From positions 130-64,129 of the forward strand of contig NZ_AQXH01000001.1 of the NCBI RefSeq assembly GCF_000375465.1: a stretch of 64,000 nt of DNA. Reading direction: 5' to 3'. The stretch comes from Balneola vulgaris DSM 17893. Lineage in GTDB: Bacteria > Bacteroidota > Rhodothermia > Balneolales > Balneolaceae. The notes under the pieces are model-generated. The model was not told the DNA's origin, searched no databases, and saw only the letters and a list, made by a program, of their open reading frames with translations. The position numbers and the translations under genes are program-made. How positions within the stretch are numbered: the stretch's first letter is position 1; each line of letters starts with the position of its first letter. Positions 37,034 to 45,727 of the stretch are shown here, piece after piece.

Positions 37034-37150
37034 TTACTCATTTTGATAAGCACCTGAAGAATAAGTTAATTCATAACTGTGAGTATATATTTCAAATACT
37101 ACACCAAATGGATCTTCAACATACACCATCTTATATGGTTTTTCGTCGGG
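37034..37150 (-). pseudogene. Detached 3' part of the VOC gene, after an in-frame stop
   Basis: Directly downstream of the TAA that ends the VOC frame, the same frame continues for 38 codons to a second TAA at 37034-37036. It encodes PDEKPYKMVYVEDPFG then VVFEIYTHSYE, the usual last strands of a VOC domain, including the second metal-binding Glu (FEIY). The full gene would be 37034-37546, 171 codons with the internal stop at codon 132. Either a recent nonsense mutation, a base-call error or readthrough explains it. Confidence 0.75.
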
Positions 37151-37546
37151 TTAATATTCTCGAATTGGCATTCTTTGCTTTCCGCCTGCTTCAACAATTT
37201 TTTTGGTCAAGTGTTCTATATCTGGGTCTTGAATGCAAAAATGAAATAGACCGGTATTGAATGGATTAAATTCAGGTGCTTTTTTATTTCCAAGAGGAAA
37301 ACAAAATAGCTCAATACCGATTCCATCAGACGTAGACATATGAGCTATTTCAAATTCTTCCCAATTCTCGCCGAATACATCTATGCACATCTTTCCAATG
37401 GCAGTTTCTGATTCTTTCTTTACGGTAGAGGGTTTCATAATTACGTACCAACCCATTACATCTTGATAGAAGTCTACGGCTTTGTGAATGTCTGGAACCG
37501 TGATACCTATATGTGAAAACGATTTAGGATATCTAGGAGTACTCAT
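37151..37546 (-). CDS. VOC family (glyoxalase/dioxygenase-like) protein, truncated by an in-frame TAA
   Basis: A 131-residue open frame with the vicinal oxygen chelate fold. FSHIGITVPDIHKAVDFYQDV (split over about 10-30) carries the first metal His, IELFCFPLGN the first Glu, and FHFCIQDPDIEHLTKKI the second His. The last strand with the second Glu is missing because a TAA follows IREY; the missing part lies in the same frame just downstream. As it stands the product should not bind metal properly. Its neighbours are carbonyl-reductase and DJ-1-like genes. The 227 bases before the next gene show no feature I can name. Confidence 0.75.
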   Translation of the reverse strand: MSTPRYPKSFSHIGITVPDIHKAVDFYQDVMGWYVIMKPSTVKKESETAIGKMCIDVFGENWEEFEIAHMSTSDGIGIELFCFPLGNKKAPEFNPFNTGLFHFCIQDPDIEHLTKKIVEAGGKQRMPIREY

Positions 37547-37668
37547 AGGTCAATTATTTAAGTGGAAGGTTTACATATCTTCAACCTGACAACTCTACTT
37601 AATGAGTATCTGTTCCATTTTTAAGCTATGCATTCAGAGAATGAGGGTGTGGAATTGAGTGAAGCGAA

Positions 37669-39030
37669 TTAATTAAGTCCATATTGACCTAGTATACTTT
37701 TAAGTATTGTGTCTGGCTCGTAACTCATTCCGTTTTTATAGACTTCATTTACGTTATGAATTACGTCCTCATTCTTTTTTAGATCGCCTTCCAATAAAAC
37801 GAAGTCAGCTTTTTTCCCAATCTCTATGGTTCCAATATCATCTCTACCTAATTTTACCGCTCCATTTTTAGTCATAATATGGATCGCTTCCTCAACGGAA
37901 AATCCTGCTTCTAACAACAATTGAAAATTTCTTTGGTCACCAAATCCAGGCAATATATGGCGACCAGCATCTACACCTGCTGCAAGAATTCCTCCCATTT
38001 TATAAAACCTATATTCAAACTCCATTATGCGCTTTAATCTTCGCTCTCTAAGCTCACTTACATCTTTCTTAGTGTATCGATTCTCATTTAGATCTTTAAA
38101 ATTTCCTCTAAATGTGTCAGACATAACTGTGATGCTTCGCACATCTAAATAACTCCTCGAAGGTATACTGGCTTCATAAATACTAAGTGTTGAAGTTAAA
38201 ACGGTGCCGTTATTTATCAATAATTGGAGTAATTCATCTACTTCTTTAGCATCTAGTGGCAGTTCATCGATATAATTTCTTGACCCTGAGCATTTACCAT
38301 ATTCTTTACCCTCTCTAAAATCAGACACACTATTAAAACCATGTTCAATTGCATCTATTCCTAAATCTGAAGCTTCTTGGAATGTAATAGAACAGAGGTG
38401 GCCTGTTACTTTCATGTTGTTATTATGCGCCTCCTCAATAACGACCTCTAAAAAGTTAGGATCTACATTCCTATAAACTTTGATCCATTTAGCACCTTTA
38501 TTTGCCCAATACCTTATAGTGTCGCGCAATGCACTTTCATCTTGAGGGATTATCATATTGGGATTCCCTCCATCACCCGTTATGTATGGACCACTTGGGA
38601 TTATTTCAGGGCCAATAAATTCACGAAGTTCTATTTGTTTTGCTAATTCTATCTCTTCATAAGGGTATGCAGCTCCTGCGGTTTGGATAGTTGTTACACC
38701 TGAAGCCAAATATAATTTTGAAGCAATCTTACCGATAAAAGGGTGGCGAGGAATGTGAAGATGATTATGCACACCTATAAGTCCCGGTATCATGGTTTTA
38801 CCAGTTCCATCAACAATTTCTGTGTTCTTTGATGGCTGGAATGATTGGGCATTACTGATTTTCTTAATTAATCCATCTACAATTAATACAGATTGGCGCT
38901 CTCGAGCGGGCTCTCCTGTTCCATCGATAAGTTTAATATTAGTAATAAGCACCGATTCAGGTTCGGAATCGATTACTATTACTATAGAGATGATCAAAAA
39001 TATTGGGGCGAGAAGAAGTAAATGTTTCAA
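37669..39030 (-). CDS. Exported amidohydrolase (imidazolonepropionase-like)
   Basis: A 453-residue metal-dependent hydrolase with an N-terminal membrane segment or signal (about 3-21). GVHNHLH near 86-92 gives the first two His ligands. KWIKVYRN near 188 may supply the bridging Lys, GHLCSI and AIEHGFNS the next His residues, and AAGVDAGRH near 360 the catalytic Asp. The C-terminal GAVKLGRDDIGTIEIGKKADFVLL is the family closing block. Substrates of this branch include dipeptides and lactone-like compounds, and none can be chosen here. Confidence 0.85.
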   Translation of the reverse strand: MKHLLLLAPIFLIISIVIVIDSEPESVLITNIKLIDGTGEPARERQSVLIVDGLIKKISNAQSFQPSKNTEIVDGTGKTMIPGLIGVHNHLHIPRHPFIGKIASKLYLASGVTTIQTAGAAYPYEEIELAKQIELREFIGPEIIPSGPYITGDGGNPNMIIPQDESALRDTIRYWANKGAKWIKVYRNVDPNFLEVVIEEAHNNNMKVTGHLCSITFQEASDLGIDAIEHGFNSVSDFREGKEYGKCSGSRNYIDELPLDAKEVDELLQLLINNGTVLTSTLSIYEASIPSRSYLDVRSITVMSDTFRGNFKDLNENRYTKKDVSELRERRLKRIMEFEYRFYKMGGILAAGVDAGRHILPGFGDQRNFQLLLEAGFSVEEAIHIMTKNGAVKLGRDDIGTIEIGKKADFVLLEGDLKKNEDVIHNVNEVYKNGMSYEPDTILKSILGQYGLN

Positions 39031-39072
39031 TACTTAAAAAATAGTTCTAACAATTAATATTGGTGTGAATTG

Positions 39073-39112
39073 AAAAAGGCCTATCAAATTAATCTTCTGC
39101 CATCGAGGCCTT
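39073..39112 (-). terminator. Probable minus-strand terminator overlapping the CPBP stop
   Basis: On the minus strand AAGGCCT ... AGGCCTT forms a 7-bp stem around a 23-base loop, followed by TTTTT. The stop codon of the CPBP gene lies inside the loop. Confidence 0.5.
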
Positions 39113-39796
39113 GTTTGTTGTGTTAGGTATAAATAACCAAACATATAAGAGTACAATAATTGGAGCGATTATAAGACCGTTTGCAAAGTTAAATAGAGAG
39201 GTAAGTCCAGTGAGTTCAACTCCACCTCGGGAAATAAGGATTAATTCACCTAATGGACCATTCGAAAAAACTGTGTTGTAAGTGAAATTCCAACCTAAAT
39301 GAAGTGCAATAGGAAGAAGTAGAGATTTGGATTTTGAAAAAGATAGTGCAAATGCATAACCCATTAGTCCAGTTCCAATAAAGATTAGTAGCATAGCAAA
39401 AGTATTGCCGAATACGCCAAATGAAAACCAATGATATACGCCAAAAGAACAAGCAGAAATCAGAATGCTTTTTTGCTCACCAATTTTTTGAATTAAAATG
39501 TACAATAGTGCTCCTCGAAACAATAATTCCTCTGTTAATACGGATTTTATATCCCAGAAAAAGCCTTTTACAATAGTAATTCCTGCAATACTATCATTAA
39601 TAAACCATTCAGAATCAGTTAAGATTAATTCTATGTATTGTGTTGCAAAGCAGAGTAAGGAAGTCACTAAAAAGGCTGCAAAAAAATGTACAACTCGTTT
39701 TTTCGTTGGGTAAACACCTAATACAGATAAATTTTCTTTTTCTACATAGTGTAGGATTAACCAAGAGAGAGCTAATAAAACTAAGATTCCAATCAT
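39089..39796 (-). CDS. CPBP family intramembrane metalloprotease
   Basis: A 235-residue polytopic membrane protein of the CAAX protease/bacteriocin-processing (Abi, PF02517-type) family. The three motifs are present: Glu89-Glu90 and Arg94 in LTEELLFRGALL, the FxxxH-type FGVYHW with His122, and HLGWN late in the protein. Bacterial members process or confer immunity to peptides, but many are orphan. No bacteriocin-like small gene is next to it. The upstream 396 bases, to rpsO, hold no supported gene. Confidence 0.85.
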   Translation of the reverse strand: MIGILVLLALSWLILHYVEKENLSVLGVYPTKKRVVHFFAAFLVTSLLCFATQYIELILTDSEWFINDSIAGITIVKGFFWDIKSVLTEELLFRGALLYILIQKIGEQKSILISACSFGVYHWFSFGVFGNTFAMLLIFIGTGLMGYAFALSFSKSKSLLLPIALHLGWNFTYNTVFSNGPLGELILISRGGVELTGLTSLFNFANGLIIAPIIVLLYVWLFIPNTTNKASMAED

Positions 39797-40192
39797 ATTT
39801 TTTTGAACCTGCTAAAGTGCTGAAGGTTAAAGACTTCAACATCACATTATTTGATGTATTAAGCTGGGCACTACTTACAGTTGATAAAATTGTTTCAATG
39901 AAATTTCTGCATTCTGTATTCGCAATAATGATTGAGTGTAGTGATTGAACTATGCTCAATAAATAAGAAGGAGTGATGAGTAGTGTATAATCTTGGGATA
40001 GAGTTTTATAAAAGGAAAATATATATGAAGCTTATATATAAGGCGATAAAAGCGTATCTTATAAAGGTGCTAAGCCTTGGAGGATCTTAACATGAGGGCT
40101 TTTTAATAATTGTTATACCCGTTGTTGCTTACCACTAAAAAGCTTATCTTAGCAAACTATTAAATCGATTTAAAGTTATAACAGAAATTGTA
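39797..40192. other. 396-base non-coding gap between the CPBP gene and rpsO
   Basis: AT-rich, with no coding sequence I can support. At 40072-40104 a plus-strand hairpin (AAGCCTT / AGGGCTT, one wobble, 16-base loop) is followed by five T, although no plus-strand gene lies upstream. The rpsO promoter candidate follows. The hairpin might end a small RNA or be part of a longer rpsO leader. Confidence 0.4.
40125..40152 (+). promoter_or_regulatory. Candidate promoter of rpsO
   Basis: TTG at 40125-40127 and TATCTTAG at 40145-40152 are separated by 17 bases, close to the Bacteroidota -33/-7 pattern with one mismatch in the -7 box. This would give a leader of about 35 bases. Confidence 0.3.
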
Positions 40193-40462
40193 ATGAGCAT
40201 TACAGCAGAAGAAAAAAAAGATATTTTCAAGAAGTTTGGCGGAGAAGAAGCCAATACCGGTACTACTGAAGGCCAGATCGCCCTATTTACTCACCGAATT
40301 AATCATCTTACTGAGCATCTTAAAGATAATCAGAAAGACCACGCTTCTCGTCGAGGTTTATTGAAATTAGTAGGTAAGCGTCGTCGTTTGCTTAACTACC
40401 TTATGAAAAACGACATTCAGAAATACAGAGAGCTTATCAAAGAACTCGGTATTCGTAAATAA
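40193..40462 (+). CDS. rpsO: 30S ribosomal protein S15
   Basis: An 89-residue primary rRNA-binding protein of the small subunit, which binds the 16S central domain. The conserved segments [22 protein letters not shown] (split over about 22-43) and [23 protein letters not shown] (split over about 48-70) are complete. Length is exactly that of the family. It is followed by its own terminator and then pnp, the rpsO-pnp order seen in many bacteria. Confidence 0.98.
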   Translation: MSITAEEKKDIFKKFGGEEANTGTTEGQIALFTHRINHLTEHLKDNQKDHASRRGLLKLVGKRRRLLNYLMKNDIQKYRELIKELGIRK

Positions 40463-40466
40463 TTTC

Positions 40467-40495
40467 AAAGGCTCCGTGTACCGCGGAGCCTTTTT
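40467..40495 (+). terminator. Rho-independent terminator between rpsO and pnp
   Basis: AAAGGCTCCG pairs with CGGAGCCTTT around a 7-base loop, with five T. In E. coli an rpsO-pnp terminator is partly read through; whether that holds here is not known. Confidence 0.88.
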
Positions 40496-40585
40496 CGATT
40501 TATCCCACCTTTTATACCACGCATTCCAAACGCCTATCAATACAGGGTGGGAAAAAGCAGTAAACAATAGAAAAGACAAAAATAA

Positions 40586-42700
40586 ATGAAAGAAGATTTT
40601 AGAAGTATAGAATTCGCACCCGGAAAAACGCTATCTGTAGAAACAGGTCGCATAGCAAAACAAGCCGATGGTGCTGTTGTTGTAAGAATGGGGGATACCA
40701 TGGTACTCTGTACCGCGGTTAGCGCTAAAGAACCTAGACCGGGGCAAGATTTTTTCCCGCTCACAGTAGATCATAAAGAGAGTTTCTCGGCTGCAGGACG
40801 TTTTCCTGGCGGTTTCATGAAACGTGAAGGACGCTCTAACGAAAAAGAGATCCTATCTAGTCGTTTAATCGACCGTGTATTACGCCCACTTTTCCCAAAA
40901 GGATATGTGTGCGACACTCAAGTAATTTCAAGTGTTATTTCTTCTGACGAAGAAAACGATGGTGATGTATTAGGAGCCGTAGGTGCTTCATTAGCTATTC
41001 ACCTGTCTGATATTCCTTTTGACGGCCCAATGGCTGAAGTTCGTGTTGGACGCGTAAATGGTGAATTCATCATTAACCCAACTATTACAGAGCTTAAAGA
41101 TAGTGACATCGATATGGTTGTTGGTGGTACTGAAAACAGTATCCTAATGATTGAAGGTGAAATGGAAGAAATCTCTGAAAAAGAGATGTTAGATGCTATT
41201 AAAGCCGCTCATGAGTCTATTAAAAAACTTTGTGCATTCCAGAACGAACTACGTGAAGAGTTAGGAAAGCCAAAAAGAGAATTTGTGGCTCCTGTAACTC
41301 CAGCTGATATTGAAGCGAAGGTTAAAGAGCTTGCTGAAGACAGAATTAAAGAAGTGGTTAACATTGGTCTTGGAAAAGAAGAATACAATGAGAAAATCAC
41401 TGAGATTAAGAATGACGTTGTAGCTCAACTAGAAGAAACTGAGTACGACGAAGATCAAATGAAAGAAGCGAAAAAGATCTTAGGCGGCATCGAGAAGAAC
41501 GAGCTGCGTAACATGATCTTAGAGCAAAAACGTCGTATCGACGGTCGTTCTCCTTCCGATATCCGTGATATCTGGACACAAGTTGGATATATCGCTCGTG
41601 CACACGGTTCGTCATTATTCACTCGTGGCGAAACTCAAGCATTAGTATCAGTAACATTAGGTACTAAGCGTGATGAGCAATCTGTAGATACCCTATTCGA
41701 TCAAGAAGCAAAGCAGTTTATGCTACACTACAACTTCCCTCCATACTCTGTTGGTGAAGCTGGTTTCTTACGTGGTCCTGGTCGTCGTGAAATTGGTCAT
41801 GGTCATTTAGCAGAGCGTTCTTTAAGAATGATGATGCCTACTTTTGAAGAGTTCGGTTATGTGATTCGCGTGATTTCAGATATCACTGAATCAAACGGTT
41901 CATCTTCAATGGCTTCTGTATGTGGCGGTTCAATGGCCCTTATGGATGCTGGAGTGCCTCTTAAAAAACCAGTTGCAGGTATTGCAATGGGTATGATTGT
42001 AGGCGAGAACAATACAGTTGTTCTTTCTGATATCCGTGGTGAAGAAGATTTTATGGGCGACATGGACTTCAAAACAGCAGGTACTGCTGATGGTATCACT
42101 GCTTGCCAAATGGATATGAAAGTTCAAGGTATTAGCTTCGAAATTATTGAAGAAGCTCTTGAGCAAGCGCATGCTGGTCGTATGCACATCTTAGGTAAAA
42201 TGGCTGAAACCATTTCTACTCCAAGAACTGAAATCAGCAAATATGCTCCTCAGTTTATTAAGATGGAAATTGATGGTAGCGACATTGGCGCTGTTATCGG
42301 ACCTGGCGGTAAAGTTATTCAAACGCTTCAGAAAGAAACGGGCACTGAAATTATCATCGAAGAAGATGCTAATGGAAAAGGCCAAGTTACAATCTCTGCA
42401 AACGACTTAGACAAAGCAGAAGAAGCTAAGAACCGTATTAAGATGATTGTTGGTCATCTTGAAGAAGGCGCTACTTATAAAGGTGTTGTGAAGTCGATTA
42501 AAGACTTCGGTGCATTCATTGAAGTAGCTCCAGGAAAAGACGGTCTTCTCCATATTTCAGAAATCGATCACAAACGTGTTGAAAAAGTGACCGATTACCT
42601 ACAACTAGGTGATGAAATTGAAGTGAAGCTGCTTAAAGTAGAACATGGTGGAAAACTTCGCCTTTCTAGAAAAGCACTCATCGAAAGAGAAGATTCATAA
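40586..42700 (+). CDS. pnp: Polyribonucleotide nucleotidyltransferase (PNPase)
   Basis: A 704-residue trimeric 3'-5' phosphorolytic exoribonuclease. Two RNase PH-like domains (about 10-230 and 310-540) are joined by a helical linker. FFPLTVDHKESFSAAGRFPGGF and the second-core PPYSVGEAGFLRGPGRREIGHG are diagnostic. A KH domain (about 555-615, GAVIGPGGKVIQTLQKETG) and an S1 domain (about 625-695, YKGVVKSIKDFGAFIEV) follow. Length is normal. It lies after rpsO and ends at a strong terminator. Confidence 0.98.
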   Translation: MKEDFRSIEFAPGKTLSVETGRIAKQADGAVVVRMGDTMVLCTAVSAKEPRPGQDFFPLTVDHKESFSAAGRFPGGFMKREGRSNEKEILSSRLIDRVLRPLFPKGYVCDTQVISSVISSDEENDGDVLGAVGASLAIHLSDIPFDGPMAEVRVGRVNGEFIINPTITELKDSDIDMVVGGTENSILMIEGEMEEISEKEMLDAIKAAHESIKKLCAFQNELREELGKPKREFVAPVTPADIEAKVKELAEDRIKEVVNIGLGKEEYNEKITEIKNDVVAQLEETEYDEDQMKEAKKILGGIEKNELRNMILEQKRRIDGRSPSDIRDIWTQVGYIARAHGSSLFTRGETQALVSVTLGTKRDEQSVDTLFDQEAKQFMLHYNFPPYSVGEAGFLRGPGRREIGHGHLAERSLRMMMPTFEEFGYVIRVISDITESNGSSSMASVCGGSMALMDAGVPLKKPVAGIAMGMIVGENNTVVLSDIRGEEDFMGDMDFKTAGTADGITACQMDMKVQGISFEIIEEALEQAHAGRMHILGKMAETISTPRTEISKYAPQFIKMEIDGSDIGAVIGPGGKVIQTLQKETGTEIIIEEDANGKGQVTISANDLDKAEEAKNRIKMIVGHLEEGATYKGVVKSIKDFGAFIEVAPGKDGLLHISEIDHKRVEKVTDYLQLGDEIEVKLLKVEHGGKLRLSRKALIEREDS

Positions 42701-42727
42701 TCTTTTTATTCCGATTATTATTTAAAG

Positions 42728-42758
42728 AAAGGCACTCCCAAACGGGGGTGCCTTTTTT
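42728..42758 (+). terminator. Rho-independent terminator after pnp
   Basis: GGCACTCCC pairs with GGGGGTGCC (one wobble) around AAAC, flanked by AAA and six T. Confidence 0.9.
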
Positions 42759-42868
42759 GTCGTTATAGCACTACCTAATACAATCCAATTTCATAGTTGT
42801 ACCTTTTTAGAAACAGCGTATATTCGCCGGTACAATACCTGAGTCCCATTTGATAATTGAACAGATCC

Positions 42869-44122
42869 ATGGAAAATTTAAAAGAAATCGACTTCATCAA
42901 TAAAACAGTATTACCTAACGGTTTACGTATTGTAACCGAGCATATCGAAAGTGTAAAAAGTATTTCGGTGGGTATTTGGGTAAAAACTGGTTCAAGAAAC
43001 GAAACTAAAGACCAAGCTGGAGTAACGCACTTTTTAGAGCATATGCTCTTTAAAGGTACAGATACTCGCTCGGCGTATGATATTGCATTGAGTATGGAAT
43101 CGGTTGGAGGCTACCTTAATGCTTTTACCTCATCCGAGTATACTTGCTACTATGCTCGTTGTGTAGATTCACAACTAAATAGAGCCTTAGATGTACTTTC
43201 TGATATGGTGTTAAATCCTGCTTTTCCAGGCGAAGAAGTTGAGAAAGAAAAGAAAGTAGTAGTAGAGGAGATGAAGATGTATCGTGATTCTCCAGACGAT
43301 TACTTATTTGAAGAATTTACCTCAAAAATGTTTGATGGGCATCAATTAGGGCGTCCAGTATTAGGCTATGAAGAAACGGTAAATGCCTTTACCAGAGAGG
43401 ATTTATATCAGTACATGCGTGACCGCTATAAAGCAGGTAATTTATTGGTATCGGTTGCAGGTAATGTGGATCACGAACAAGTTGTAGAGATAGTGAGTAA
43501 CTACTTTGGAGATTTACCTGCTGAGCAAGTAGAAAATGAAGAACAACCGCTCACACCTTACAACGCTCAAAAAATTGAACTTACTAAAGCTATAGAGCAA
43601 ACTCATTATGTACTTGGGCGTCGTGGTATTCACTTCGATCATTCTGATAAGTATTTATTGTTGCTAGCTAATACAGTACTTGGTGGTGGAATGAGTTCGC
43701 GTTTACACCAAAACGTTCGTGAAAAATACGGCTATTGCTATTCCATTCAGACCTTCAACCAATCGTATACTGATGCGGGATTATGGGGCGTATATGTTGG
43801 AACAGATAAAGACTATGTAGCTCACGTGAATGAGTTGATTGTAGCGGAACTTCAAAAAATATCAAATGATATTGTTCCTGAGAAAGAACTTGTTGAAGCC
43901 AAAACGCAGCTGAAAGGGAAACTGCTCTTGTCGCAAGAAAATACAAGTAACCGTATGATGCGATTAGCAAAAAGTGAACTTTATTTCGACCGTTTTGTGA
44001 CTTTAGATGAACTAGTAGAAAATATAGATTTAGTTACGGCTGAAGATATGCGTGATTTCTCATCTAATTTCTTTGATCAATCTTCATTTACAGAAGCGAT
44101 ATTAACTCCTGAACAAGGTTAA
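42869..44122 (+). CDS. M16 family zinc metallopeptidase
   Basis: A 417-residue pitrilysin/insulinase-type peptidase of the short processing-peptidase class. The inverted zinc motif is in THFLEHMLFKG (about 51-61), with the downstream Glu in EKEKKVVVEEMKMYRD. GGGMSSRLHQNVREKYGYCYSI in the C-terminal half is the conserved substrate-binding arm. The ATG at 42869 is preferred; an in-frame TTG lies four codons earlier. No signal peptide is evident, so it is likely cytosolic. asnS follows 52 bases on. Confidence 0.92.
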   Translation: MENLKEIDFINKTVLPNGLRIVTEHIESVKSISVGIWVKTGSRNETKDQAGVTHFLEHMLFKGTDTRSAYDIALSMESVGGYLNAFTSSEYTCYYARCVDSQLNRALDVLSDMVLNPAFPGEEVEKEKKVVVEEMKMYRDSPDDYLFEEFTSKMFDGHQLGRPVLGYEETVNAFTREDLYQYMRDRYKAGNLLVSVAGNVDHEQVVEIVSNYFGDLPAEQVENEEQPLTPYNAQKIELTKAIEQTHYVLGRRGIHFDHSDKYLLLLANTVLGGGMSSRLHQNVREKYGYCYSIQTFNQSYTDAGLWGVYVGTDKDYVAHVNELIVAELQKISNDIVPEKELVEAKTQLKGKLLLSQENTSNRMMRLAKSELYFDRFVTLDELVENIDLVTAEDMRDFSSNFFDQSSFTEAILTPEQG

Positions 44123-44174
44123 AAATAGTTTTACCTTACTTGATAAGAACCTCAATTAACAACTGATTTTTGAA

Positions 44175-45671
44175 ATGATTTATATCAACAAACTTAGTGA
44201 TCATGTTGATGCAAAAGTGACACTAAAAGGATGGGTATATAACATCCGAACAAGTAAAGCACTTGCTTTCATCGAGCTTAGAGATGGTACTGGAATTACA
44301 CAATGTATAGTGGCTCAAGATGATGTAGATACATCGGTTTGGGAAGCTGCCAATGCTCTTAAGCAAGAAAGTTCACTAGAAATTACAGGTACGGTTAAAG
44401 CCGATGAGCGTAGTGTTGGTGGGCATGAGATTCATGTATCTGATTTAAAGATTGTTCAGATTGCAGAAGATTACCCAATTACGCCTAAAGAACATGGTGT
44501 TGAGTTCTTAATGAACAACCGCCACCTATGGTTGCGTAGCCAAAAGCAATGGGCGGCAATGCGCGTTCGAAATGAAATCATTTTCGCTATCCATAGTTTT
44601 TTCCAAGAGCGAAACTTCGTTCAAATGGATTCTCCAATTTTTACGAGCAATGCGGCAGAGGGGAGTACTACACTTTTCGAAACCGATTACTTTGATGAAA
44701 AAGCTTATTTAGCGCAAACAGGTCAACTTTATGGCGAGGCCATGGCAATGGCTCATGGGTTAATCTACACCTTTGGCCCAACATTTAGAGCTGAGAAATC
44801 TAAAACTCGTCGCCACCTTACCGAGTTCTGGATGATTGAGCCTGAAATGGCTTATTACGATTTAGATATGAACATGGATTTAGCGGAAGATATGATCCGG
44901 TTCATCGTACAGCGTGTTGTAGATAAGAGACGCAATGAGCTAGAAATTTTAGAACGTGATATCTCGAAGCTTGAAAAGGTAGCGGATAATTCATTTAAGC
45001 GAATCACGTATTCTGAGGCTGTGGAAATTCTAAAGAGCGATGCTACCGCAGAAATGCTCGATAAGATGATGGCCGATAGAAAGGAAGAAGAGAAAGCGCT
45101 GAAACAAGAACGTGAAGAGATTAAAAAGGAGCACGGTTCAGCGAAGAAATGGCGTAAGAAGCAAATTGAAGCACGCCAAATCGAAATATCTGCTCGTCTA
45201 GATCAAATTGAAGAAGATTACAGAAACATACCGAAGTGGAAAGAATCTGCTCAAAATTTTGAGTGGGGTAACGATTTCGGTGGCTCTGATGAAACTGTGT
45301 TAATGATGCAGCAAGAAGTACCAATGATGGTGCATCGCTGGCCAGCTGAAATCAAAGCCTTCTACATGAAGCGCGACCCTGAAGATGAACGCCTCGTTCT
45401 GGGAGTGGATGTATTAGCTCCAGAAGGCTACGGTGAAATTATTGGGGGTAGCCAGCGTGAAGATGATCTCGAGTTCTTACAAAATCACATCGAAAAGCAC
45501 GACTTGCCGATGGATGTATTCGGCTGGTATCTAGATCTTCGTAAATATGGTTCTGTACCTCATTCAGGCTTCGGACTAGGTTTAGAACGTACTGTGGCTT
45601 GGTTATGCGGCTTATCTCATGTGAGAGAGACTATTCCATTCCCACGTATGATGGGAAGACTTAGACCTTAA
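44175..45671 (+). CDS. asnS: Asparagine-tRNA ligase
   Basis: A 498-residue class IIb synthetase that charges tRNA-Asn. The N-terminal OB fold (about 14-100) reads [24 protein letters not shown]. The class II core has motif 2 [26 protein letters not shown] and motif 3 [13 protein letters not shown] near the end, with the usual PFPRMMGR C-terminus. An extra charged helical segment (about 290-355, rich in Lys/Glu) is inserted before FEWGNDFGG and makes it about 30 residues longer than the E. coli enzyme. Confidence 0.95.
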   Translation: MIYINKLSDHVDAKVTLKGWVYNIRTSKALAFIELRDGTGITQCIVAQDDVDTSVWEAANALKQESSLEITGTVKADERSVGGHEIHVSDLKIVQIAEDYPITPKEHGVEFLMNNRHLWLRSQKQWAAMRVRNEIIFAIHSFFQERNFVQMDSPIFTSNAAEGSTTLFETDYFDEKAYLAQTGQLYGEAMAMAHGLIYTFGPTFRAEKSKTRRHLTEFWMIEPEMAYYDLDMNMDLAEDMIRFIVQRVVDKRRNELEILERDISKLEKVADNSFKRITYSEAVEILKSDATAEMLDKMMADRKEEEKALKQEREEIKKEHGSAKKWRKKQIEARQIEISARLDQIEEDYRNIPKWKESAQNFEWGNDFGGSDETVLMMQQEVPMMVHRWPAEIKAFYMKRDPEDERLVLGVDVLAPEGYGEIIGGSQREDDLEFLQNHIEKHDLPMDVFGWYLDLRKYGSVPHSGFGLGLERTVAWLCGLSHVRETIPFPRMMGRLRP

Positions 45672-45690
45672 ATAAGGGTCTAATAAATTT

Positions 45691-45727
45691 AAAACCTCTG
45701 ATTATTCGTTTAGTCAGAGGTTTTTTT
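45691..45727 (+). terminator. Terminator after asnS, probably bidirectional
   Basis: AACCTCTGA pairs with TCAGAGGTT around a 12-base loop, with seven T on the plus side and an A run on the other. The stop codon of the convergent TolB-like gene falls inside the loop. Confidence 0.85.

Noticed and set aside
39640-39948. 102-residue plus-strand frame across the CPBP 5' end and the gap before rpsO
   Set aside because: Most of it is antisense to a well-supported CPBP gene, no domain is recognisable and the start is inside the antisense region. I keep only the hairpin after it as a question.
39615-39959. 114-residue minus-strand frame overlapping the CPBP gene
   Set aside because: Different frame of the same strand as the CPBP protein, Ser/Cys-rich and without any family pattern.
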